Source: an uncultured Butyrivibrio sp. (GTDB lineage Bacteria > Bacillota > Clostridia > Lachnospirales > Lachnospiraceae). From it: 17,521 nucleotides of DNA. Shown here piece by piece: positions 6,030 to 13,356 of this stretch; the first letter of the stretch is position 1, and the number at the start of each line of letters is the position of its first letter. The notes beneath the pieces were generated by a model. That model did no database searches, had not been told where the DNA came from, and saw only the letters and a list, made by a program, of their open reading frames with translations. The position numbers were made by a program, and so were the translations under genes. The stretch spans positions 1 to 17,521 of the forward strand of contig CAMVRW010000014.1 in NCBI GenBank assembly GCA_947169985.1, in the 5' to 3' direction.

Positions 6030-9000
6030 TTAGTCAAACTTGAAGACTACTTTATATTGCTCGTCAAAGGCAAGCCTTGCTTCAAAGCTGTTTCCAGCTT
6101 TGCTGGTGAAGCCTGCGATCTTGTCGGTGATCTTGTCGGTAAGGAGTTTGGTTACGTCTTCCTTGGAAAGTTCAAGGCCGGCTACCTTGCCGATGAAGAA
6201 GTCGCATCCGCCCTCTTCGCCTCTCTTATTATTTTCACATCTGTAGCCCCAATGGCCCTTGATGATGGGCTTTCCACATTTAGGACACTTCACCCCTTCA
6301 AGGACTACGTCTTCATTTTCGAAGACGAACTTTATCCCGGTAGCTTTGCCGTCCTCACCCTTATTAAGGGCAAGCTTTGCATCGAAAGGCTTCCCGGCTT
6401 TGCTCTTAAAGCCGCTGATAGTCTGTGTGATACCGTTTGTCAGGAGTTCCTTCACCTGCCCATCATTCAGCTTCTTGCCAGCGATCTGCCCGATATTGAA
6501 CTTGCAGCTGTGCTCAGGATCATCCTTTTTGTAGTTGCTGCATCCATAGCCGAATGGAGTCTTTACGATCTCGCCACCGCATACAGGACATACCACGCCC
6601 TTAACGGTCTTGGCTTCAACATTCTCAAAGTCAAAAGTAATCTCTGCCTTGCCCTCTTCGTTCTTTTTAAGAACCAGGCATGCATCAAAGGATTTCTTGT
6701 CTTTATTCTTAAAGCCGCGGATCGTACCAGTCTTGCCTTCCTTCAAAAGCTCAGTAACATTTGCCTCCGATAGCTGTTTCTGTGCAATCTTGCCGATGAA
6801 GAACTTGCAGGACTCAGGATCATCTTTTCTATAGTTCTCGCAGCTAAAGCCCACCGACCTCTTGATGATTCTTCCACCACAATCGGGACAAACCACGCCC
6901 TCCATATAATCAGGCTCGACACCGTCAAAGTCAAAGCCAATATTGTACTTTCCATCCTCATCCTTGGTCATAACCAGGAAGGCCTTAAACTTTTTCTTGC
7001 TCTTGCTGGTAAAGCCATCAATAACGTCAGTCTTTCCCTCTATGATGAGCTTTTTAGCATCTTCCTCAGAAAGCCTCTTACCTGCAATCTCTCCGATAGA
7101 GAAGCCACACTTTATCTGGTCATTGAAGTAGTTGCTGCAGCCATAGCCAAAAGAGGTTGTGGTCATATCTCCGCCACAGACCGGACACTTAACACCGATA
7201 GGCTTTCTTGCAGCTATGCCTTTTGCCTCTTTTCCGGTAAACTGGCTGATATTTGATGCTATAGCTGCCGTGAGATCTGCTCCTATCATCTTATTGGTCT
7301 CACGTCTGATATAATCCTCAAGCTTCTGCCTGTACTCAGCTGCATTTACAGAACCGTTATATATACCCTCCAGTCCCTTTTCCCAGCTGGCAGTCATCTC
7401 CGGATTCAGAAGTGTAGGTATAGAAAGGTTTACCACCTCATAGATCATCTCTCCTATATTTCCCGGAGTGATGATCTGAGATTTGCTCACGTTCAGATAT
7501 TTATTGGTAATAAGCTTATCAATTATCCCGGCTCTTGTTGCTGCAGTTCCGATTCCGCTCTTCTTGATCTGGGCCCTGAGTTCCTCATCTTCAATGAGAT
7601 TTCCTGCATTTTCCATAGCAAGGATAAGAGTTCCGGAAGTATATCTCTTGGGAGGAGATGTCTTTCCCTCCTTGATGTCATAACCAGAAACTGAAACAAC
7701 GTCTCCCTTTTTGGCGCTGTCTACAAAGGCAAGGAACTCCTCCTTGGAGATTCCAACGTCTTCCTCATCCTGATCAGCATCTGTACCGGATGCTTCTTCT
7801 GAGCCGGAAGCTTTCTTTTCCTGGGGCATTCCAGCTACCTCCAGATAGCCAGGAGATACCAAAACCTTTGATGAAGCAAAGAACTTTTCTCCATCTACTA
7901 AGATCTGAAGCTTTGCAGTCTTGTACTGAGCAGCAGGATAAAAGATTGAAAGGAATCGCCTTACAATCAGTAAATACACACTTTTAGCCAAAGGAGAAAG
8001 TGTTCCAAGTGCTCCGATCTGGCCTGTGGGAATGATAGCATAGTGATCTGTAACCTTGGAATCGTCTGTATAGGAAGACTTCTCAATTCCCTTATACATT
8101 CCGTTTTTAAGCACATTATCTGCAAATCCGCCCACCTCATCCAGAGATGTGAGGCCACGTATATTCTTACTTATCTCTTTTGCTACAGCTGTTGTTAGAA
8201 CTCTTGCATCAGTTCTGGGATATGTAGTCAGCTTCTTCTCATACAGTTCCTGAGCCACTTCCAGAGTCTGAGAAGGGCTGATCTTAAAGCGCTTTGAGCA
8301 CTCTCCCTGAAGTTCTGCCAGATTGAACAGCATAGGAGCTTTCTTTGAGGTCTTGCCGGTTTCTATGCTGTCGATTACAGCCTCTTTTCCCTGAAGGCTA
8401 TCAATAAGAGCCTGGGCATCCTCCTGCTTTCTGAATCCATTCTCCTTATATAAAAGAGGTGACTCAAAATACTTAGTGCCCTCTACAGCTCTCCACTCCG
8501 CCTGGATATTGGCATCAGAAAAAGTCCCGACTATTCGATAGAAGGGGGTCTCCACGAAATTTCTTATCTCACGCTCCCTGCGCACAACCATGCCAAGAAC
8601 GCAGGTCATAACACGACCAACTGCTATGGCAGTGTAGGACTTGGTTGCTGCTGCATCGTTAAGGAGCTTCCCATATTTAACTGAAAGTGCTCTGGAAAAA
8701 TTGATACCAAGACTGTAGTCCTCTATGGCACGCATAATGCCGGACTCGCCCAAAAGGGCATAGTCGGACATAGGCCTCGCTTCTGCGATTCCTCTCCTGA
8801 TCTCATCATCAGTCTGGGAATCGATCCAGACACGAAGTTCCTTCATTCCTTCTCGAACACCGCCAAAATTCCTGATGTTCTCCTCGATGGTCTGTCCTTC
8901 TTTTCCTGAGTCCCCGGCCCAATAGACGGTATCTATATCCTCCCTGTGGAGGAGACTGTTGACTATATCGTATTGATCTTTAGATCTTTGAATAACACCA

Positions 9001-9224
9001 TATTTATAATTCTGTGGAAGAAACGGAAGATCCTCCAGCTTCCACTTGGCATACTTCTCATCATATGCCTCAGGATACAGCATCTCTACCAGGTGTCCCA
9101 CACACCAGGAGATGACGTACTGGTCGTTTTCTATATATCCGTTCTGCTTACCGGAAACGTTCAAAACCCTTGCAAAATCCCTTGCAACCGAGGGTTTCTC
9201 TGTTATGATCAAATGTTTTGACAA
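6030..9224 (-). CDS. topB: Type IA DNA topoisomerase (topoisomerase III / TopB-like) with four zinc-ribbon repeats
   Basis: A 1064-residue enzyme that cuts and passes single strands, acting in decatenation and recombination. The N-terminal TOPRIM domain has E9 in ITEKPSVA and AGDSGKEGQ at 103-111; the Q is as in TopB (AGDPDREGQ), but the second TOPRIM aspartate is G107. The catalytic tyrosine is Y335 in TTYPRTDAR, and HYAIIPT lies at 394-400. From 680 onward four roughly 100-residue repeats each open with a CPxCGG-type zinc ribbon (680, 779, 879, 980) and continue with xFxIGxIAGKxL and xGFxSKxxKxF segments. Most topoisomerase III proteins are about 600-750 residues, so this tail is long. The start codon is TTG (9222-9224), fixed by AGGGGAG nine bases upstream and by the conserved MSKHLIITEKPS opening. 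It is probably transcribed alone. No clear terminator follows; the 5825-6016 hairpin lies downstream. Confidence 0.9.
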   Translation of the reverse strand: MSKHLIITEKPSVARDFARVLNVSGKQNGYIENDQYVISWCVGHLVEMLYPEAYDEKYAKWKLEDLPFLPQNYKYGVIQRSKDQYDIVNSLLHREDIDTVYWAGDSGKEGQTIEENIRNFGGVREGMKELRVWIDSQTDDEIRRGIAEARPMSDYALLGESGIMRAIEDYSLGINFSRALSVKYGKLLNDAAATKSYTAIAVGRVMTCVLGMVVRREREIRNFVETPFYRIVGTFSDANIQAEWRAVEGTKYFESPLLYKENGFRKQEDAQALIDSLQGKEAVIDSIETGKTSKKAPMLFNLAELQGECSKRFKISPSQTLEVAQELYEKKLTTYPRTDARVLTTAVAKEISKNIRGLTSLDEVGGFADNVLKNGMYKGIEKSSYTDDSKVTDHYAIIPTGQIGALGTLSPLAKSVYLLIVRRFLSIFYPAAQYKTAKLQILVDGEKFFASSKVLVSPGYLEVAGMPQEKKASGSEEASGTDADQDEEDVGISKEEFLAFVDSAKKGDVVSVSGYDIKEGKTSPPKRYTSGTLILAMENAGNLIEDEELRAQIKKSGIGTAATRAGIIDKLITNKYLNVSKSQIITPGNIGEMIYEVVNLSIPTLLNPEMTASWEKGLEGIYNGSVNAAEYRQKLEDYIRRETNKMIGADLTAAIASNISQFTGKEAKGIAARKPIGVKCPVCGGDMTTTSFGYGCSNYFNDQIKCGFSIGEIAGKRLSEEDAKKLIIEGKTDVIDGFTSKSKKKFKAFLVMTKDEDGKYNIGFDFDGVEPDYMEGVVCPDCGGRIIKRSVGFSCENYRKDDPESCKFFIGKIAQKQLSEANVTELLKEGKTGTIRGFKNKDKKSFDACLVLKKNEEGKAEITFDFENVEAKTVKGVVCPVCGGEIVKTPFGYGCSNYKKDDPEHSCKFNIGQIAGKKLNDGQVKELLTNGITQTISGFKSKAGKPFDAKLALNKGEDGKATGIKFVFENEDVVLEGVKCPKCGKPIIKGHWGYRCENNKRGEEGGCDFFIGKVAGLELSKEDVTKLLTDKITDKIAGFTSKAGNSFEARLAFDEQYKVVFKFD

Positions 9225-9257
9225 TTTTTGCTACTCCCCTTCAAAAACTGTGGTCAC

Positions 9258-9300
9258 AAAAAAAACAATTATAACCACCTATATGATTATAATTGTTTTT
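9258..9300 (-). terminator. AT-rich intrinsic terminator after the argH-asd-ATPase operon
   Basis: 9261-9274 and 9287-9300 form a perfect 14-bp stem (AAAAACAATTATAA with TTATAATTGTTTTT) with a 12-base loop. On the minus strand it ends in a run of eight T (9265-9258), 24-66 bases past the stop of the ATPase-like gene. T-rich sequence also follows on the plus strand. The stem carries two minus-strand TATAAT hexamers (9268-9273 and 9286-9291) and ends only 34 bases before the topB TTG, so it may also hold the topB promoter. Confidence 0.75.
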
Positions 9301-9323
9301 CAATAATTTTCCATGTATTAATA

Positions 9324-10700
9324 TTAGCCGTTGGTCAGCTCATCTATCCCGATGAGGCGGAGCTTTGAATCGGGCCTAAGAGCCGCATCCTGTAGCCAGT
9401 CATCAAAGCCTGCGGTTGAAAACAGATATATCAGGTCTCCCTCAAGCCTTGCTTTTTTGGCACAATACTCAAGCTTTGTAAGATCCTCATGAGTGAGCAT
9501 CTTCTGCCAGGAACAAAGTCCCAAAGCTGTGTCTCCCATATCAGACTGAGCGATGATATCAATGGTGCCTTCCTTGCCGATCCACTCGCCCTCATCACCG
9601 ATCTCAAAGGGAAGTATTCCCCTCTCCTCAAGCCTTAGAACGTACTCACGGCACACACCTTTAAAGTACTCATTGGCATAGCTCTGGATACCCGGAGATA
9701 TAAAAATATCATAGAACTTATCGGCAGGCATCTGCAGTAAACTACTCTCATTTGGGAAGATAAACTTGAAGTAAAAATCTATAAGAGGGTCTGCAATCTT
9801 GTAGACACCCTTCATGACATTCTCTCTTCCTGCATTACCGAAGGAGTATGCCTTATAAGCAAAATCATGATGTATCAGAGTCTTTAAATAAACTGAGATC
9901 TTAGCCCTTGAAAATCCTGTGGCATGATACAGATCGTTTAACTTATTCACTCCCCTTGCCATCTCGGAAAGAAGAGTGTGGTAAACAGCTGTCTCACGAA
10001 GACTGTACTCAGTAAGCCTTAGAGCCTCGCCATACAAAAACGAACCGGGATCAAGGATATTCTTGCAGACGTTCTCCTTAAAGGAAAGAGAATCATCAAA
10101 GTATCTCCATAAAAGGGTCTGTCCACCCAGGACGGAATAGGTCAAAACTGCATCCTTGTAGGGCATGTTCTTATAGTAGCTTCTAAGTTCTGAGAAAGGC
10201 AGGGGCTTTATCTTCCTAAAGCCTGCGATATTTGCAGAAAGGGGTCCCAAAGTCTGGACCATACTGTTCTCTACCCAGGAAACATCACTGCTGACAAGGA
10301 TCACCAGTATCTGCCTGAACTTTCCGTTCTTTTCCATAAAATCCACCAGCTCCTTCATAAAGGACCCTGATGACTTTACGATGTACTCAAAGTTCTTTAT
10401 CACAAAAATAACAGGATTTCTTCCTGCTGCATTTATGGACACATTGAATATATCGGTGTAGGTGGGATTTTCAGGAAAGGCGGATCCGCCCTCCATTAGC
10501 TCTTTTGACCATAATAAAATCTGCTCGGCACTGGAAAGTGACCTAGCAGTGTAAAAGACACTTCTTCTGTTCTCAATGAATTTAAATAAGAGTGAGTTTT
10601 GTTCCACATTCCTGTGGCCATAGACCACAAGAATGTTGGAACGATTGCTCTCATAATATCTGTTTAAAAAAGCCAGATCTATTTTTCTTTGTTCATCCAT
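9324..10700 (-). CDS. Archaeal-type ATPase / DUF234 family protein with degenerate active sites
   Basis: A 458-residue protein with the full layout of the ATPase_2-DUF234 family: a P-loop-type domain (about 1-220), a winged-helix segment (about 228-290) and a C-terminal DUF234 domain (about 335-430). The functional motifs are eroded. The Walker A position reads VVYGHRNVEQNSLL (25-38) where active members have a GRRRVGKT-like loop. The Walker B position reads VIFVIKNFEYI (97-107), with KN where DE is expected. In DUF234 the IDIIA aspartate is kept (D381), but the expected ECKW-like stretch reads LCSWQ (395-399). ATP hydrolysis and nuclease activity are therefore doubtful; a structural or binding role is more likely. 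The ATG at 10698-10700 lies nine bases after the asd stop and has only a weak ribosome binding site, so it depends on asd transcription and perhaps translational coupling. Family call is moderately sure; cellular role unknown. Confidence 0.7.
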   Translation of the reverse strand: MDEQRKIDLAFLNRYYESNRSNILVVYGHRNVEQNSLLFKFIENRRSVFYTARSLSSAEQILLWSKELMEGGSAFPENPTYTDIFNVSINAAGRNPVIFVIKNFEYIVKSSGSFMKELVDFMEKNGKFRQILVILVSSDVSWVENSMVQTLGPLSANIAGFRKIKPLPFSELRSYYKNMPYKDAVLTYSVLGGQTLLWRYFDDSLSFKENVCKNILDPGSFLYGEALRLTEYSLRETAVYHTLLSEMARGVNKLNDLYHATGFSRAKISVYLKTLIHHDFAYKAYSFGNAGRENVMKGVYKIADPLIDFYFKFIFPNESSLLQMPADKFYDIFISPGIQSYANEYFKGVCREYVLRLEERGILPFEIGDEGEWIGKEGTIDIIAQSDMGDTALGLCSWQKMLTHEDLTKLEYCAKKARLEGDLIYLFSTAGFDDWLQDAALRPDSKLRLIGIDELTNG

Positions 10701-10709
10701 AGGTTAGAA

Positions 10710-11795
10710 TCACTTCTTGTTGATGTATCCGCTAGCCTTGAGAAGCTCTGCACACTCAACTGCTCCGCCAGCTGCTCCTCTAAGTGTGTTGTGTGAAAGA
10801 CCTACAAACTTCCAATCGTAGATTGTATCCTCGCGAAGTCTTCCGATGCTTACGCCCATGCCGTTCTCGTAGTTAACATCAAGAGTAACCTGAGGTCTGT
10901 TCTCCTCCTGCATGTACTGAATGAACTGCTTAGGAGCACTTGGAAGACCAAGCTTCTGTGGAACGCCACTAAAGCTCTCAAGCTTTTCAATGAGCTGTTC
11001 CTTAGTAGGATTCTTTTTGAACTTAACAAATGCAGCTGCTGTGTGACCGTAAAGAACAGGGATTCTGATACACTGGCATGTGATCTTTACATCATCTGCA
11101 GGAACGATAACGCCGTTCTCAACCTTACCCCAGATACGAAGAGGCTCCTTCTCGGACTTCTCCTCCTCACCTGAAATAAATGGGATAACGTTGCCAACCA
11201 TCTCTGGCCACTCGTTAAAGTTCTTTCCTGCACCTGAAATAGCCTGGTAGGTTGTAGCTACCATCTCGTAGGGCTCGAATTCCTTCCATGCTGTAAGAGC
11301 AGGTGTGTAGCTCTGGATTGAGCAGTTAGGCTTAACAGCGATGAAACCGTTTGTTGTTCCAAGTCTCTTTTTCTGGAACTCAATAACATCCATGTGCTCA
11401 GGGTTGATCTCAGGGATGATCATAGGAACATCAGGAGTCCATCTGTGAGCTGAGTTGTTGGATACAACAGGAGTCTCAGTCTTAGCATACTCTTCCTCGA
11501 TGTGCTTGATCTCGTCCTTAGACATGTTAACAGCTGAAAGGACAAAATCAACATCCTCAGCAACGCCCTTAACATCAGTAACGTCCTTGATCACAAGGTT
11601 CTTAACTGAATCAGGAATAGGCTCATCCATCTTCCATCTTCCTGCAACTGCCTCTTCATAGGTCTGACCAGCACTTCTTGGGCTGGCTGCTACTGTAGCA
11701 ACCTCAAACCATGGGTGGTTGTTTATGATAGAGATAAATCTCTGACCTACCATACCTGTTCCGCCAAGTACTGCAACTTTAAGTTTCTCGCTCAT
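10710..11795 (-). CDS. asd: Aspartate-semialdehyde dehydrogenase
   Basis: A 361-residue cytoplasmic enzyme that reduces aspartyl-4-phosphate to aspartate semialdehyde with NADPH, feeding lysine/diaminopimelate, threonine and methionine synthesis. The NADP-binding glycine motif is at 10-20 (LGGTGMVGQRF). The catalytic cysteine is C158 in VKPNCSIQ. R244 and H251 in CIRIPVLYGH are the substrate-binding arginine and catalytic histidine. The sequence is of the archaeal/fungal-like branch of the family, which is common in Clostridia. Length is normal and intact. The ATG at 11793-11795 has GAGGAG eight bases upstream. It lies 29 bases after argH and nine bases before the ATPase-like gene, as the middle gene of an operon. 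Confidence 0.95.
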   Translation of the reverse strand: MSEKLKVAVLGGTGMVGQRFISIINNHPWFEVATVAASPRSAGQTYEEAVAGRWKMDEPIPDSVKNLVIKDVTDVKGVAEDVDFVLSAVNMSKDEIKHIEEEYAKTETPVVSNNSAHRWTPDVPMIIPEINPEHMDVIEFQKKRLGTTNGFIAVKPNCSIQSYTPALTAWKEFEPYEMVATTYQAISGAGKNFNEWPEMVGNVIPFISGEEEKSEKEPLRIWGKVENGVIVPADDVKITCQCIRIPVLYGHTAAAFVKFKKNPTKEQLIEKLESFSGVPQKLGLPSAPKQFIQYMQEENRPQVTLDVNYENGMGVSIGRLREDTIYDWKFVGLSHNTLRGAAGGAVECAELLKASGYINKK

Positions 11796-11824
11796 AATAC
11801 TTACTCCTCTTCCTTTTTCATTAC

Positions 11825-13213
11825 TTATTTGATATTGAAGTTCTGAAGAAATTCTTCACCGGCTCCAATGACCTTACTCATGGCTGCGCTGCTGGGTGCT
11901 CCTATGGTCAGTCTTTTTTCAACGCAGGTCTTTAAACTTATTGCATCAAATATATCATTTTCAAATAAATCGGAAAAGCCCTTTAATTCCTTTAGGTCTA
12001 AATCATCAATGGCACACTTTTTATCAATGCAATAAAGCACCAGCCTTCCTATAACAGAGTGGGCATCTCTGAAAGGCATTCCCTTGTTAACCAGATAATC
12101 TGCTGCATCTGTAGCGTTGGTAAAGCCCATCATGGCACTGCGCTCCATCTGCTCCCTGTTGAACTTAAGGGTGCGAAGCATATCTGTGAAAAGAGCTAAA
12201 CAGTTCTTTACATTATCCATGGCATCAAAAGCCGCTTCCTTGTCTTCCTGCATATCCTTGTTGTAGGCAAGAGGGATTCCCTTCATGGTGGTAAGAAGTG
12301 ACATCAGATCTCCGTACACTCTTCCGGTCTTACCCCTTACAAGTTCTGCAATATCTGGGTTCTTCTTCTGTGGCATAATGCTTGAGCCTGTGGAATAGGC
12401 ATCATCAATCTCAACAAATCTGTACTCATTGCTGTTCCAGATGATTATCTCTTCACTGAATCTGGACAGATGCATCATTATAGTAGAAAGAGCTGCCAGA
12501 TACTCTATAAGGTAGTCCCTGTCGGATACGGAATCCATGCTGTTAAGTGTTGGGCCGTAAAAATCAAGGAGTTTTGCTGTATACTCTCTGTCCAGAGGAT
12601 ATGTGGTTCCTGCCAAAGCTCCTGCTCCAAGGGGACAATAGTTCATCCTCTCGTAGATATCCTTCATTCTAAGGAGATCTCTTTTGAACATCTCAAAGTA
12701 TGCACCAAGATGATGGGCAAGTGTCACCGGCTGAGCCTTCTGCAGATGGGTAAAGCCAGGCATGTATGTATCCAGGTTGTCCTTCATCATAGTCAAAAGA
12801 GCTGTGAGCATATTTTTAAGGTGCTCAGACATCTCCACAACCTCATCCCTTGCATAGAGCCTCATATCAAGGGCCACCTGGTCGTTTCTGCTCCTGCCAG
12901 TATGGACCTTCTTACCTGCATCCCCGATCCTGTCAATAAGGTTTGCCTCAAGGAAGCTGTGAATGTCCTCATATTTATCTGTGATCTGAAGTTTGCCGGA
13001 TTGAACATCCGAAAGAATGGAGTCAAGACCTGCTACAATGCTGTCCTTCTCCGAATCAGAAATGATGCCCTGCTTAGCCAGCATCATGGCATGTGCCTTA
13101 CTGCCTCTTACATCCACCCCAAGAAATCTTGCGTCAAATGAGATGGAGGCATTAAAGTTCCATGCAAGCTCGTTGATAGTTCCTTCGAATCTTCCGCCCC
13201 ATAACTGTGCCAT
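11825..13213 (-). CDS. argH: Argininosuccinate lyase
   Basis: A 462-residue cytoplasmic tetrameric enzyme that splits argininosuccinate into arginine and fumarate, the last step of arginine synthesis. It has the fumarase/aspartase superfamily signature GSSIMPQKKNP at 276-286 with the catalytic serine region, HTGRSRND at 104-111, and H156 in GFTHLQKAQP. The opening MAQLWGGRFEG is typical. I start it at the ATG at 13211-13213, with GGAGA seven bases upstream, not at an in-frame start 51 bases further upstream that adds a non-conserved tail. It is the first gene of the argH-asd-ATPase operon. The usual partner argG is not adjacent. Confidence 0.96.
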   Translation of the reverse strand: MAQLWGGRFEGTINELAWNFNASISFDARFLGVDVRGSKAHAMMLAKQGIISDSEKDSIVAGLDSILSDVQSGKLQITDKYEDIHSFLEANLIDRIGDAGKKVHTGRSRNDQVALDMRLYARDEVVEMSEHLKNMLTALLTMMKDNLDTYMPGFTHLQKAQPVTLAHHLGAYFEMFKRDLLRMKDIYERMNYCPLGAGALAGTTYPLDREYTAKLLDFYGPTLNSMDSVSDRDYLIEYLAALSTIMMHLSRFSEEIIIWNSNEYRFVEIDDAYSTGSSIMPQKKNPDIAELVRGKTGRVYGDLMSLLTTMKGIPLAYNKDMQEDKEAAFDAMDNVKNCLALFTDMLRTLKFNREQMERSAMMGFTNATDAADYLVNKGMPFRDAHSVIGRLVLYCIDKKCAIDDLDLKELKGFSDLFENDIFDAISLKTCVEKRLTIGAPSSAAMSKVIGAGEEFLQNFNIK

Positions 13214-13253
13214 CTGAATCTCTCCAATACTGTAATGTGGTAAAGTCCCAAAA

Positions 13254-13259
13254 ATTATA
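13254..13259 (-). promoter_or_regulatory. Possible -10 box of the argH operon
   Basis: A perfect TATAAT on the minus strand about 40 bases upstream of the argH ATG, downstream of the FapA-like gene's terminator. I find no convincing -35 hexamer at 16-18 bases, so it is a low-confidence call. I could not recognise an ArgR box or T-box leader here; the space is too short for a T-box. Confidence 0.3.
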
Positions 13260-13307
13260 ATCACAACTTAACATACAATTCCTTCAAACACAACTGCGAT
13301 TTTTCAC

Positions 13308-13338
13308 AAAAAAAACTGCCGGAGGAGTCTCCGGCAGT
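13308..13338 (-). terminator. Rho-independent terminator after the FapA-like gene
   Basis: On the minus strand, 18 bases after the stop codon, ACTGCCGGAG and CTCCGGCAGT (13329-13338 and 13315-13324) form a perfect 10-bp GC-rich stem with a 4-base loop. It is followed by eight T (13315-13308). Very strong terminator; it separates this gene from the argH operon. Confidence 0.95.
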
Positions 13339-13356
13339 AACTAATTAACAACTGTT

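Noticed and set aside
6021..6773. A 250-codon open frame on the plus strand, antisense to the topoisomerase tail
   Set aside because: It lies wholly opposite the zinc-ribbon repeats and mirrors their codon pattern. It has no ribosome binding site or recognisable domain, whereas the minus-strand frame carries clear family motifs.
12470..13141. A 223-codon open frame on the plus strand inside argH
   Set aside because: Antisense shadow of an unmistakable argininosuccinate lyase; no ribosome binding site and no familiar sequence.
13214..13307. T-box or other amino acid riboswitch ahead of argH
   Set aside because: Fewer than 100 bases are available between the upstream terminator and the ATG, and there is no T-box sequence and no terminator/antiterminator pair.
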